A stretch of 64,000 bases of DNA from Spirosoma agri (GCF_010747415.1 NZ_JAAGNZ010000001.1:1798001-1862000); one strand, 5' to 3'; counted from the first letter of the stretch, positions 26,743-36,187 are shown. Made by a program: numbers and translations. Notes: a model not told the origin generated them from the sequence alone.

Positions 26743-27531
26743 TTATTTAGCCGTCGTTTTCACGTACTGAAGACCGCCGAGCAAATGCTTCAGGAAAACG
26801 GGGTTGCTATACATCTCGTCGGTGTGACCGAAGGCGGTGTAAAAGATCTTACCTTTTTCGAATTCGTGATACCAGGCCATTGGGTGATTATCGCCCATCT
26901 TCCCGTCTACGTAACTTTTCTCGTCGAGCTTGACCAGCACGTTGACGGGTGATTTGAATTCGGAGAAATTATAGAATTCATCTTTGATCTTCCAGCGATC
27001 TGGAAATCCGAACATGGACGGGTTCTTTTTGTCCACCGCATACGCTTCACCATCCTGCACATTGGAACTACGCTTTCCGTTTTCGCCGACGTACATGCCG
27101 GGGTGGTTGATGAAATAAGCGCCCACCAACTGACCATACCACGGCCAGTCATGTTCCGTATCAGAGGCCGCGTGAATACCGACAAAACCGCCCCCGGCCT
27201 GAATGTATTTCTGAAAGGCGGCTTTCTGGGCTTCGTTAAACACGTTGCCGGTGGTACTCAGAAAAATAATCGCCTTGTATCGCTTCAGGTTGTCGTCCGT
27301 AAAGTTGGCCGCATTTTCCGTCGTGTCGACCAGGAAGCCATTTTCCTTGCCCATCTTGAACAGGGCCTGTTGTCCGGCTGGAATGGATTGATGCCGGAAT
27401 GTAGCTGTTTTAGAAAAGACCAGAACCCGGTCGGGCGATGCCTGGGCGAATACCGCTGTTGTGGACAGGACCAGACCAAGAACGATGGTGAGTATGAAGG
27501 AATGAATACGAAATGGAGTCGCTAAACGCAT
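26743..27531 (-). CDS. ThuA domain secreted protein
   Basis: A 262-residue exported protein with a signal ending AVFAQ (about residues 1-30). The ThuA domain follows: RVLVFSKTATFRHQSIPAG, YKAIIFLSTTGNVFNEAQ, GGGFVGIHAASDTEHDWPWY, and the closing HPMAWYHEFEKGKIFYTAFGH. ThuA proteins have a glutamine-amidotransferase-like fold and occur in trehalose and other sugar catabolism, although the activity is not well defined. Here the next upstream gene encodes an exported sugar-isomerase-like TIM barrel, which supports a role in processing imported or periplasmic sugars. Confidence 0.9.
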   Translation of the reverse strand: MRLATPFRIHSFILTIVLGLVLSTTAVFAQASPDRVLVFSKTATFRHQSIPAGQQALFKMGKENGFLVDTTENAANFTDDNLKRYKAIIFLSTTGNVFNEAQKAAFQKYIQAGGGFVGIHAASDTEHDWPWYGQLVGAYFINHPGMYVGENGKRSSNVQDGEAYAVDKKNPSMFGFPDRWKIKDEFYNFSEFKSPVNVLVKLDEKSYVDGKMGDNHPMAWYHEFEKGKIFYTAFGHTDEMYSNPVFLKHLLGGLQYVKTTAK

Positions 27532-27697
27532 GGTGGTTGGGATTGATCGAATACGCTCAGAAGTAGAAAAGCCAGAGTAGTATACTCAACCCGACGCCAT
27601 TATTTTGGACGCGGGTCGGCATATACTACCCTGACACATGCCGTGTTATCGCTGATTCTCTGCGCTAAGCGCTAGAAACGACCGGCTGTTTTGCCCC

Positions 27698-28693
27698 TTA
27701 CGCCAACACTTTTTTGAGGTTTGTGTAGCTGGTCGTGATGCTTTCGACACCTAACGGAGCCATGTCCTGTTCCACGAAGAAGTATTTCAGCCCCGCCGTT
27801 TTGGCAGCCGCAAATATCCGTTTGAAATCGACCATGCCGTTACCTACTTCGGTAATCGTTTTCTTGTCGTCCTTGATATCTTTAATGTGCCAGAGTGGAA
27901 AGCGTCCCGGCTGTTCCTTAAATAACGCGACGGGATCTTTGCCGGCTTTGGTGGCCCAGGCCAGATCCAGTTCCATCTTGACCAGGTCTTTATCAGTTTG
28001 GGACAGGATCAGCTCGTACGGTGTTTTACCCCCATCGACGGGGTCGAACTCGGTCGCGTGGTTGTGGTACGCGAAGCCAATACCCGCTTTCTTGGCTGCT
28101 TCACCCGTTTTCTGAAACACCTCGATCGACTTATTGATCTCATCAATGGTGCTGACCGGGGTACTGGCGCAAACCAGGTACGACAGCCCACCCTCGACCG
28201 CTTGATCGACTAACTGCTGGTAGTTGTCGCGCAGGTTCAGCATGGGTGGCATTTTGGAAAAATCCATCGCTGGCCGCTGCGCACCACCGGCTGGAGCTTG
28301 TCCACCGGCGGGTGGCGTTCCGGCACCGGAGCCACCGCCCGCCGGTGGGGTTGCCGCTGGTCGTGGCCGGAAAGGAGCACCGCCCGCATGGTGTGCCCGC
28401 CAGGTCATGCCTAGTCCCGACACGAGTGATTTGAATTCTTTGGCCGTGTAGCCGTAGTAACCACCCCGCAAACTAAACGCCGACTCAACTTCTTTATACC
28501 CGACGGCCGCTACTTTTTCCAATGTACCCTTTGGATCTTCGTTCATGGGCCCGAAGAGGGTGAACAACTGGATACCAATGGGATAGGAGGGGGCACTAGC
28601 GAAAAGACCGTGTGCATTGGTAAATGTTGGCAGCGCGAGACCACCCAAAGCTAAAGCGCCCGTATCGCGGAGAAAGCGTCTTCTTGATGTCAT
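27698..28693 (-). CDS. TAT-exported sugar phosphate isomerase/epimerase-like TIM barrel
   Basis: A 331-residue protein of the xylose-isomerase-like AP endonuclease 2 superfamily. The N-terminus MTSRRRFLRDTGALALGGLA is a twin-arginine signal. The barrel shows IGIQLFTLFGPM, LEKVAAVGYKEVESAF, AGIGFAYHNHATEFD, LVKMELDLAWATKAG and PLWHIKDIKDD with metal-binding-type His/Glu/Asp residues. A long Pro/Gly/Ala insert (about residues 108-142) interrupts the barrel, presumably a flexible surface loop. It is 166 bp upstream of the ThuA gene on the same strand, a frequent companion family. Substrate unknown; myo-inosose or keto-sugar isomerisation is plausible. Confidence 0.87.
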   Translation of the reverse strand: MTSRRRFLRDTGALALGGLALPTFTNAHGLFASAPSYPIGIQLFTLFGPMNEDPKGTLEKVAAVGYKEVESAFSLRGGYYGYTAKEFKSLVSGLGMTWRAHHAGGAPFRPRPAATPPAGGGSGAGTPPAGGQAPAGGAQRPAMDFSKMPPMLNLRDNYQQLVDQAVEGGLSYLVCASTPVSTIDEINKSIEVFQKTGEAAKKAGIGFAYHNHATEFDPVDGGKTPYELILSQTDKDLVKMELDLAWATKAGKDPVALFKEQPGRFPLWHIKDIKDDKKTITEVGNGMVDFKRIFAAAKTAGLKYFFVEQDMAPLGVESITTSYTNLKKVLA

Positions 28694-28737
28694 TACAGGA
28701 ATCGGTTAGGAAATTGATGTAAAGTACGATAAATAAT

Positions 28738-28795
28738 GAAACCCCGGACGGTTCTTTGCCTGTACGAATGCAGACAAAGAACCGTCCGGGGTTTC
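28738..28795 (-). terminator. Long hairpin after the outer-membrane barrel gene
   Basis: Arms of about 21 bases (GAAACCCCGGACGGTTCTTTG and its complement) with a short imperfect loop, just past the 28804 stop on the minus strand. Probable terminator separating the barrel gene from the isomerase-like gene. Confidence 0.7.
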
Positions 28796-28803
28796 TTACT
28801 GGA

Positions 28804-31440
28804 CTATTTAGGGCGTCCGCCGGCGGGTGCTGCCTGTTGCTGCTGGCCACCACCATCTCCTTCTCCTTTTACGTCGTCATTGCTAACGGAGCGGGATTTG
28901 CGTGGTTTATCCTCAAAGGTCATTTTGCCGATGCGGTAGGTGAACGTCAATTTCAGGTTCGAGTTGTACAGGTGATTCACGTTGACTTGCGACAGGACGG
29001 GTGTGTTCAGCGTGGTACGCATGATGACGCCATTGCCGACGAAGTTCTCAGCCGCCAGACCGATGCTACCCCGCTTGCTGGCCAGATCTTTCCGAACACC
29101 CAGCGAATACATGTAAAAGCTACCCATTGTTCCCTGCAATTGGGGGCTTGGTCCCCGGAAGAAGCTGAACAGCTGTGCACTCCAGCCTTTGTTCATCTGC
29201 AACTGACTCATCAACCGTCCACCAAGGCTAACGCCCGTATTGCTGATGGTGATCGATTTGCCGTCTGCGCCCTGTGTCAGCCCCTGCATATACACGTAGT
29301 AACTATCCAGACCGCCGTTGACGCTCCATTTTGACGTAATGCTGGTATTGAAAAAGATGTTGGCTCCAACGGTCCGCTGCACGCCAATGTTCTGATACGT
29401 CGTGATGATGGCCCCGGCAATTGAATCCGATGGGATCCGGATTTGTGTAATGGCGTTATTGGTCAGTCGGCCGAACAGCGCGGCATTGATGTACGTTTTC
29501 TTTATCGTCGAACTCATGCTCAGCTCCACGTTGTCGGTTAGTTCGGGACTCAGGTTCGGGTTGCCCACCATAATCATCTGTGGGTTGGCTGCGTTAACGT
29601 TTGGGTTCAGCTGTTGCAGACCGGGCCGCTGAATCCGCCGGTTGTAACCCGCTTTGAGGGTCGTGCCGCCTTTCAGACTCTTCGATACGTTGACGCTCGG
29701 AACCAGGTTGCTGTAGCTTGGAATGTTGAGGGGTTTGCTGGTACTCTGTTCCGTCACCTGGTTGGCAGTTATGCCGGTGTGTTCGTAGCGGGTTCCTACC
29801 TTGAACGTGAATTTGCTAGGCGTTACGTACGTGTACGAGATATAACCTGCGCCGATGTTCTGGCTATAAGCGAGTGATCCCGGTAAATTATTCGGATCAT
29901 TGAGCAGGCTTCCGGTAGAGCTGCCGATCAGGTACTGATAGCGGCTGTCTACCTGCCGCATAATGGCTTTTCCCCCAAATTCGAGCAGCTGATTTTTCTT
30001 GATCGGGGTCTGGTAATCCGTCTGGAATGTCAGCTCTTTGTTGGTGTTGTTGTTCAGGTTCTGCTGACGACCCAGTAGCTCACCCGTCTGGCCCAGCAAA
30101 TCCGCGTAGAAATTGTTGGTCAGACCGGTACGGCTGTACTGCGTTGAAATCGACCATTCCTGCTGCGGTTTAAACGTCCGGACATAGTCCAGATTCATAT
30201 CGACCGAATTGGATAAATCTTTCCGGTCCACGTCGCGGTTGGTCATGCTCAGGAGTGAGTCCAGACTCGACGCGTTGCCGGAATAGGTGTTGGTGAACTG
30301 TTGTTGTTGCTGAACGAAATTGCGGGTTCCGTAACGAACATTGGCCGACAGCGACTGATTTTTAGCCAGATCATAATCGAAGCCCAGCGTGTACTGACCG
30401 AATACGGGTTTATCAAACGCTGTAGTCTGCTGGCTGGTGCGTTGCTGCTGCGTGCCAACCAGCGTCGTCTGATCCAGCGTCGAGGAGGCCCGGTTGTACA
30501 TGGCCCGTCCAAAACCACCGAGACTGATGCCTAGTTTACCCTGCCGGTAGGAACCGTTCAGGCCGAGGTTCGATGCGCGTAGTCCGGCTCCGGCATCCAC
30601 GTTCAGCGTCAGGCCGTGCAGCGTAATCTTTTTCGTTACGATGTTGATAATTCCGGCGGCTCCTTCGGCGTCGTATTTGGCCGATGGGCTGGTGATCACC
30701 TCCACCGTTTTGATCATATCGGCGGGAATCTGCTTGAGCGCATCGGCAACACTACTGGCGACGATCGTAGACGGTTTGTTATTGATCAGGACCCGAATGT
30801 TCTGACTACCCCGCAAGCTAACGTTGCCGTCCAGATCGACCGACAGCATCGGGACACGTTTCAGGACGTCGCTCGCATCACCGCCTTTTGAGGTCATATC
30901 TTTGTCGGCGTTGAAGACGAGCCGGTCCACTTTTTCTTCGATAAGGGCAGCCTGGCCCGTCACGACTACTTCGTTCAGCGTACGGATATCGGCGGGAAGC
31001 TTCACCGATCCCATATTGAGGACCGTGCCTTTGTCAATGGTAAAGGCTTGAGAGTCTTTATTTTTGTAGCCGATGAACGAGTATTGGAGCCGGTAGTTGC
31101 CCGGTGCTAGTTTGGTCATCGAGAAGTTTCCCTTGGCATCTGAGGTCGTACCGTCGATGGGTTTATTGGTTTTCGTGTTGATGAGCGCAATGGTCGCAAA
31201 TTCGACGGGCTTACCGGAGGTCGAATCGACCAGCAGTCCCGTTATTTTGCCGTTGCCTTTTGGCGCATCTTCCGTTGTACCGGTAAACTCCGTTTTTTTA
31301 CGTCGGTCATCTTGCCCCATACCCGGAGGGCCGCCCGGTCCACCACCCGGAGGACCAAATTGAGCGTAGGTTGTCCGGATCTCGGTCAGGCCACTCCAAA
31401 GGCCCAGTGTCAGCAGCAGAAACAGGAGTTGTTTACTCAT
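28804..31440 (-). CDS. Outer membrane beta-barrel protein with carboxypeptidase-like regulatory domain (TonB-receptor-like)
   Basis: An 878-residue exported outer-membrane protein. Signal about residues 1-26 (ending TTYAQ); a Gly/Pro-rich linker (PPGGGPGGPPG); a CarboxypepD_reg-like beta-sandwich near 60-140 (ITGLLVDSTSGKPVEFATI, LAPGNYRLQYSFIGYK); a plug-like segment near 150-270 (LNEVVVTGQ, SASDVLKRVPMLSVD-type sequence, INNKPSTIV, YDAEGAAGIINIVTKK); and a large barrel with a strand-rich end. It matches the OMP_b-brl family of Bacteroidota. These resemble TonB-dependent transporters, but the ligand is unknown and no SusD-like lipoprotein is adjacent. The C-terminus is Gln/Ala/Gly-rich (GGGQQQQAAPAGGRPK). 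Confidence 0.9.
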   Translation of the reverse strand: MSKQLLFLLLTLGLWSGLTEIRTTYAQFGPPGGGPGGPPGMGQDDRRKKTEFTGTTEDAPKGNGKITGLLVDSTSGKPVEFATIALINTKTNKPIDGTTSDAKGNFSMTKLAPGNYRLQYSFIGYKNKDSQAFTIDKGTVLNMGSVKLPADIRTLNEVVVTGQAALIEEKVDRLVFNADKDMTSKGGDASDVLKRVPMLSVDLDGNVSLRGSQNIRVLINNKPSTIVASSVADALKQIPADMIKTVEVITSPSAKYDAEGAAGIINIVTKKITLHGLTLNVDAGAGLRASNLGLNGSYRQGKLGISLGGFGRAMYNRASSTLDQTTLVGTQQQRTSQQTTAFDKPVFGQYTLGFDYDLAKNQSLSANVRYGTRNFVQQQQQFTNTYSGNASSLDSLLSMTNRDVDRKDLSNSVDMNLDYVRTFKPQQEWSISTQYSRTGLTNNFYADLLGQTGELLGRQQNLNNNTNKELTFQTDYQTPIKKNQLLEFGGKAIMRQVDSRYQYLIGSSTGSLLNDPNNLPGSLAYSQNIGAGYISYTYVTPSKFTFKVGTRYEHTGITANQVTEQSTSKPLNIPSYSNLVPSVNVSKSLKGGTTLKAGYNRRIQRPGLQQLNPNVNAANPQMIMVGNPNLSPELTDNVELSMSSTIKKTYINAALFGRLTNNAITQIRIPSDSIAGAIITTYQNIGVQRTVGANIFFNTSITSKWSVNGGLDSYYVYMQGLTQGADGKSITISNTGVSLGGRLMSQLQMNKGWSAQLFSFFRGPSPQLQGTMGSFYMYSLGVRKDLASKRGSIGLAAENFVGNGVIMRTTLNTPVLSQVNVNHLYNSNLKLTFTYRIGKMTFEDKPRKSRSVSNDDVKGEGDGGGQQQQAAPAGGRPK

Positions 31441-31694
31441 GGCAGGTCATTGTTCGAATTGATTGTCCAAAACAACAGCTATTCCGGGAGGTGTAAAAAT
31501 GGAATAGACTACGGCGGTGTATGTGCCGACAGATACCCTGTTTTTACCGATAGAACCAGATTGCGGGTTGACGGTCAGTTCGCTAGCCTATCTATCGACT
31601 GAAACGGGCCGATTATCGGGAAATTCGGGGTGCTCAGCGATTGCCGGACAATGTGTCTGCGTTTTCCCGTAAACTTGTAGCTTTCCTGATCCTG

Positions 31695-32762
31695 ATGGCT
31701 GTCACTCGTTTTTCACGTCGCTACGTTACGCTGCTGATCCACATACTCGGCTGGGGCTTGCTGGGCTATCTGCTTTTCTTCACCCCGTCCTTTGGCTCAG
31801 ACATCAAGCTACCCACCTTGTTTTGGGTCAGGCAGGGTATTTTTTTCTGCATGATGATTGGGGTTTTTTACCTGAATTCGCAGGTACTGGTTCCCCGGCT
31901 ACTCATCCGTGACCAGACCAGCCGGTATTTACTGGCGCTGGTAGGCGTCATCCTTTTCGTCCTTTTTATCCTGGGTTGTCTTGAAAACTGGTTCAATCTG
32001 CCCATCCTTATGCACCAGGCGTTCCACCCGGATGGCAAAGGTCAACCTAAATATTACGGCTGGATTCAACCGGGGGTGTTTACGGTCCTGTTGGTATTGG
32101 GCATCAGTACGAGCATTACCCTGCTCCAGAAATGGCAGACCGACGCCAATCTCAGACTGGCGCTTGAACAGGCAAAAACAACGTCGGAACTCTCGTTCCT
32201 GAAAGCGCAGATCAATCCGCACTTCTTTTTTAACACGCTGAACAACATCTACGCCCTAACGTTGCTCGACATTGAAACCGCCCGCGAAGCATTGCACCGG
32301 CTCTCGCGTATGATGCGCTATGTGCTGTACGAAACTCAGTCGGGTACCACGCTCCTGAGCAAAGAAGTCTCGTTCGTGAGCGATTATATTCAACTGATGC
32401 AGCTTCGGCTCACCGATAAAGTAACCGTGACGCTCAGCTCGCCCAGTCCGATCCACGACCAGCCTATTGCGCCCATGATTCTGCTGCCGTTTGTGGAGAA
32501 CGCGTTCAAACACGGCGTTAGCGCTTTGCATCCGAGTCGGATTCACATTGCCATTCAGCAACAGCAGAACAAGCTGTTGCTGGACGTTCAGAATACCCTG
32601 TTTATGGACAAAACCCCTTCGCTCGAAACGGGCAACGGCATTGGGCTGACCAATACCCGGCGACGGCTCGATCTGCTTTATCCCGATCACTATACGCTGC
32701 ACATCGACGAGCAGACCCCCGCTGGCGAATACCATGTTCACCTGTCCCTCGACTTAGTATGA
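31695..32762 (+). CDS. LytS-type sensor histidine kinase
   Basis: A 355-residue membrane histidine kinase. A TTG at 31641 opens the frame, but ATG 31695 is preferred. Four hydrophobic helices lie within residues 10-140, with no extracellular sensor of note. The His_kinase domain (PF06580) begins FLKAQINPHFFFNTLNNIYAL, with the phospho-accepting His in NPHFFFN; the ATP-binding region includes LPFVENAFKHGV and ETGNGIGLTNTRRRLDLLY. It overlaps the response regulator by four bases (ATGA), so the two are translated as a pair. The signal is unknown. Confidence 0.9.
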   Translation: MAVTRFSRRYVTLLIHILGWGLLGYLLFFTPSFGSDIKLPTLFWVRQGIFFCMMIGVFYLNSQVLVPRLLIRDQTSRYLLALVGVILFVLFILGCLENWFNLPILMHQAFHPDGKGQPKYYGWIQPGVFTVLLVLGISTSITLLQKWQTDANLRLALEQAKTTSELSFLKAQINPHFFFNTLNNIYALTLLDIETAREALHRLSRMMRYVLYETQSGTTLLSKEVSFVSDYIQLMQLRLTDKVTVTLSSPSPIHDQPIAPMILLPFVENAFKHGVSALHPSRIHIAIQQQQNKLLLDVQNTLFMDKTPSLETGNGIGLTNTRRRLDLLYPDHYTLHIDEQTPAGEYHVHLSLDLV

Positions 32763-33520
32763 CCCTGACCTGTATTGCTGTTGATGACGAACCGCTGGCC
32801 CTGGGCCTAGTTTGTGCATTTATCGAAAAAACACCCTTCTTGACGTTAGTGGGCCGGTATAGCAGTGCCGTTGAAGCCTTGCAGGGGTTGATGAACGGTC
32901 CGGTCGATGTTATTTTTCTGGACATCCAGATGCCGGATCTGACCGGACTGGAGCTGGCTCGTGTGCTGGAACGAAGCAACCGGAGCGCTCACACGACCCG
33001 GATCATCTTTACTACGGCGTTTGATCAGTTTGCGCTCGATGGTTTTCGGGTCGACGCGCTGGATTATTTATTGAAGCCCTTCAATTACGAGGAGTTCCTG
33101 CGGGCTGCCAGCAAGGCGCGTCAGTACTTTGAACTGGTGCACCGGGTCGAGCCAGCCGTTGCGGCTCCGATGATTGCCGCTCCCAAAGAGGAGTCGGAGG
33201 ATTACCTGTTTCTGAAAGTAGAATACCAGCTGGTACGGATTCCTTACCGGGATATTTTGTATATCGAAGGGCTGAAAGATTACGTGAAAGTATACCGCCA
33301 GAGTGAACCCGATAAGCCCCTGCTGTCGCTAACGAGCCTAAAAGCACTCGAAGAGAAATTGCCCTCCAGTCAGTTTATGCGGATTCACCGATCGTTTATT
33401 ATCGCCCTGGCGAGCATCAATGCCGTTACGCGAAACTCAGTACAGATCGGATCTACCCTGATTCCGGTCAGTGATCAGTACAAAGACGCTTTCGGTCAAT
33501 TTATCAGCCGCTGGATGTAG
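32759..33520 (+). CDS. LytTR-family response regulator
   Basis: A 253-residue DNA-binding response regulator. The receiver domain (about 1-125) has the acidic pair DDEPLALG, the phospho-acceptor Asp in IFLDIQMPDLTGLEL, the Thr in IIFTTAFDQFALDGF, and the Lys in DYLLKPFNYEEFL. The LytTR domain (about 150-250) shows LFLKVEYQLVRIPYRDILYI, LKDYVKVY and FMRIHRSFIIALASINAV. It binds DNA as a beta-fold protein at direct repeats. Four-base overlap with the kinase gene upstream; no obvious target gene is adjacent, and it may act at its own promoter or at distant genes. Confidence 0.94.
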   Translation: MTLTCIAVDDEPLALGLVCAFIEKTPFLTLVGRYSSAVEALQGLMNGPVDVIFLDIQMPDLTGLELARVLERSNRSAHTTRIIFTTAFDQFALDGFRVDALDYLLKPFNYEEFLRAASKARQYFELVHRVEPAVAAPMIAAPKEESEDYLFLKVEYQLVRIPYRDILYIEGLKDYVKVYRQSEPDKPLLSLTSLKALEEKLPSSQFMRIHRSFIIALASINAVTRNSVQIGSTLIPVSDQYKDAFGQFISRWM

Positions 33521-34103
33521 CGCGTACCGGACAGTCGTTCGCATCGCGATTCACCACCAATCTGTCGTCGTCAACCAATACCCGTCGGTTTTTCTGTGTC
33601 AAATACTGGCGAGGGTTCTACTGGTTTGCCGATTAGCTGTCCCGAAAGATCGTAGTAAGCGTTATAGTACATTGACTTGGACTGGAACAAACTGTTTCCG
33701 ACGGATCGTACCTGAATAGGGTTACCATCGACAACAAGCAGGAGCGGGTATTTTCGGCGAGCGGGCATTTCGTGTTCTTCGTTCGTTGATAGAATAGGTT
33801 ACCGCCAACGCGAGTTTGCTTAACTTGACCGCGCTGTCAGCAACCAGCACAAAGGTCTTCCCTGGATGTTGCCAATAAAAACGCAATCGACCAGTAGCGG
33901 GCAAATACCGACAGGAAACGCGTTTCAATCGATTAAGCAAGCGTTAACTATCCATGTTTTGATGAATTTTGGTGGGAGTAGCATGAGGATAAACGTCATA
34001 TTTGCGCTTTTGTATAAGCTGGCGGCTGAACGTAGTCTAGTATCTTGCAACCAGTATCCGATCAGCCAGTAATCGGCGTTACGTAACTAAATCTTGAATA
34101 CGA
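33521..34103. other. Intergenic region of about 580 bp, possible decayed gene
   Basis: No established gene. On the minus strand two overlapping protein-like frames lie within it (33571-33768 and 33722-33940), described separately. No RNA gene or repeat was recognised. Confidence 0.5.
33571..33768 (-). CDS. Small hypothetical protein or gene remnant
   Basis: A 65-residue frame starting MPARRKYPLLLVVDGNPIQV and running through SKSMYYNAYYDLSGQLIGKP to PTGIG. Composition looks protein-like rather than random, and a second minus-strand frame (33722-33940, with RFYWQHPGKTFVLVADSAVKL) overlaps it by one frameshift. This could be one older gene broken by a frameshift, a genuine short ORF, or chance. 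No family recognised. Confidence 0.25.
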   Translation of the reverse strand: MPARRKYPLLLVVDGNPIQVRSVGNSLFQSKSMYYNAYYDLSGQLIGKPVEPSPVFDTEKPTGIG

Positions 34104-36083
34104 ATGAACGGTTTTACATGGAGTGCTTTAGTGCTGAGCCTGATGGCTGTACAGACGGCGATGGCCGATGTTCGCCTACCCAACGTATTCGGTTCGCACA
34201 TGGTGTTGCAGCGACGGAAGCCGGTGCCGGTTTGGGGCTGGGCTGACCCCGGCGAAAAGGTGACGATCGCGTTCAATAACCAAACCAAATCGACAAAGGC
34301 GGGAACAGATGGAAAGTGGAAAATCGCGCTCGATCCAATGGAAGCGGGTGGACCTTTTCAACTGGTGGTGACGGGAAAGAAGACTAAGGTGGCATTCGAC
34401 GATGTGCTGCTGGGTGAGGTTTGGGTTTGCTCCGGCCAATCGAATATGGAATGGCAGCTTCAATCGGCGGCCAACGGAAAAGAAGAGGTCAAAGCCGCGA
34501 ACTACCCGAACATCCGCCATCTGATGGTGAACAAAGCAATCAGTTTGACGCCGAAAGACGACATAGAAGGTAACTGGACGGTTTGTAGTCCGCAAACAGC
34601 TGCCGTTTATACAGCTGTTGGTTATTATTTCGCCCAGCAACTGCAACACGAACTCAATGTGCCAATCGGCCTTATCAACACCACCTGGGGCGGAACCCAT
34701 TCCGAAACCTGGACCAGTCGTGAAGCGTTAAACCAGAACGATGAACTCAGGCCGGTAGCGGGTAAACTGCCGAAAACCTACGAGGAGGTGATTGCGAGTG
34801 GACAGGAACGGACGCGACTGCTGCTGGAAAAGCAACAGGGTGGTTTGCCGACCGTCGCGCAGGAGCGTACCTGGTCCGATCCGACGCTCAACACCGATAA
34901 ATGGAAGTCGATGAACCAGCCCGGTGATTGGGAGTGGGGCGGCCTGCCTACCCTCGACGGCATTGTCTGGTTTCGGCGCGAAGTCAACATACCGGATGGT
35001 GCGACGCTGAGCAAGGTAACGCTGCGTTTTGGGTCTATCGATGATAAGGATTCAACGTTCGTAAACGGGCAACTCGTTGGTAGTACAAAAGGCTTGCTAC
35101 CTCGTTCGTACGCCATTCCTGATGGACTGCTCAAGCCGGGGCGGAATGTTATTGTGGTACGGGTTGTCGATGATAGTGGTGGGGGTGGTTTGGCCGGCAA
35201 GCCTGAAGATATAAAGCTGTCCGGCGAGAATCTGGACATTCCGCTGGCTGGTCAATGGAAGTACCGGGTGGCCCAGGTTTTCCCGTCGTCGTTCAAACCG
35301 GGACCGAATACCTACGCCACGCAATTGTTCAACGCCATGCTGAGCCCGCTGATTCCGTACGCAATCGAAGGGGTAATCTGGTATCAGGGCGAGTCGAATG
35401 CGGGTCGGGCCTACCAGTATCGGAAGGCGTTTCCGCTCATGATTCAGGACTGGCGGCAACGGTGGGGGAGTGATTTCCCGTTCCTGTTCGTACAGTTGGC
35501 CAGCTTTAACGCGGGTAACGGGGATAGCCAGCATGGGAGCAGTTGGGCCGAACTCCGCGAAGCGCAGACAATGACGCTTCAGCTACCCAATACGGGAATG
35601 GCCGTAACTGTTGACATTGGCGATCCGAACGATATTCACCCAAAGAACAAGCTTGATGTCGGAAAACGGCTCGCTGCCGAAGCCATGCGCGTAGCTTATT
35701 CAGGATCGGCTAAGGGCGAATCAGCGACGGGCGACGCGTCGCGCGGTCCTATGTTCGAGGGCGTGCGCGTTGATGGAAACAAGGCCGTTGTAACCTTCAA
35801 AAATGTTGGGTCGGGCCTGATGGTGAAAGACAGGTATGGCTACCTGAAAGGGTTTGAAGTTGCCGGGTCTGATCACCAATTTCACTACGCCAAAGCCGAT
35901 ATTCAGGGAAACACCGTTGTCGTTCACGCTGATTCCGTAACGTCGCCTGTTGCTGTGCGGTACGGTTGGGCCGATGATAATAGCGAGGCAAACCTCTATA
36001 ACCAAGAGTCATTTCCGGCGGTACCCTTCCGCACCGACACCTGGAAAGGAATAACCGAAGCCGCTAAATTTGACGACAAGTAA
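34104..36083 (+). CDS. Sialate O-acetylesterase, exported
   Basis: A 659-residue SGNH/GDSL-like esterase with a signal ending QTAMAD (about residues 1-21). The N-domain (30-90) is a beta-sandwich (LPNVFGSHMVLQRRKPVPVWG). The catalytic core shows VWVCSGQSNMEWQL, with the nucleophile Ser in GQSNM, and EGVIWYQGESNAG; a galactose-binding-like insert lies about 265-360 (GSIDDKDSTFVNGQLVGSTK). Probable Asp/His acid-base residues are in DIGDPNDIHPKNK. The enzyme removes acetyl groups from 9-O-acetyl sialic acids or related sugars at the cell surface or periplasm. A related role in xylan or pectin deacetylation is possible. Downstream lies a long hairpin and the converging DUF4174 gene. Confidence 0.9.
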   Translation: MNGFTWSALVLSLMAVQTAMADVRLPNVFGSHMVLQRRKPVPVWGWADPGEKVTIAFNNQTKSTKAGTDGKWKIALDPMEAGGPFQLVVTGKKTKVAFDDVLLGEVWVCSGQSNMEWQLQSAANGKEEVKAANYPNIRHLMVNKAISLTPKDDIEGNWTVCSPQTAAVYTAVGYYFAQQLQHELNVPIGLINTTWGGTHSETWTSREALNQNDELRPVAGKLPKTYEEVIASGQERTRLLLEKQQGGLPTVAQERTWSDPTLNTDKWKSMNQPGDWEWGGLPTLDGIVWFRREVNIPDGATLSKVTLRFGSIDDKDSTFVNGQLVGSTKGLLPRSYAIPDGLLKPGRNVIVVRVVDDSGGGGLAGKPEDIKLSGENLDIPLAGQWKYRVAQVFPSSFKPGPNTYATQLFNAMLSPLIPYAIEGVIWYQGESNAGRAYQYRKAFPLMIQDWRQRWGSDFPFLFVQLASFNAGNGDSQHGSSWAELREAQTMTLQLPNTGMAVTVDIGDPNDIHPKNKLDVGKRLAAEAMRVAYSGSAKGESATGDASRGPMFEGVRVDGNKAVVTFKNVGSGLMVKDRYGYLKGFEVAGSDHQFHYAKADIQGNTVVVHADSVTSPVAVRYGWADDNSEANLYNQESFPAVPFRTDTWKGITEAAKFDDK

Positions 36084-36086
36084 ACC

Positions 36087-36187
36087 AGGATTTATGGGAT
36101 TTGATTGATTACTGTGATTTTGCTTACCGCTTCTTTGAAGCGTTTCTTTTACAAAATCACAGTAATCAATCAAATCCCATAAATCCT
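36087..36187. terminator. 36-bp perfect inverted repeat, bidirectional terminator
   Basis: Arms 36087-36122 and 36152-36187 are perfect complements; the 29-base loop contains a second hairpin (CGCTTC / GAAGCG). It sits between the converging sialate O-acetylesterase and DUF4174 genes. Such a long perfect stem is unusual for an intrinsic terminator, although the position fits a bidirectional one. Confidence 0.65.
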
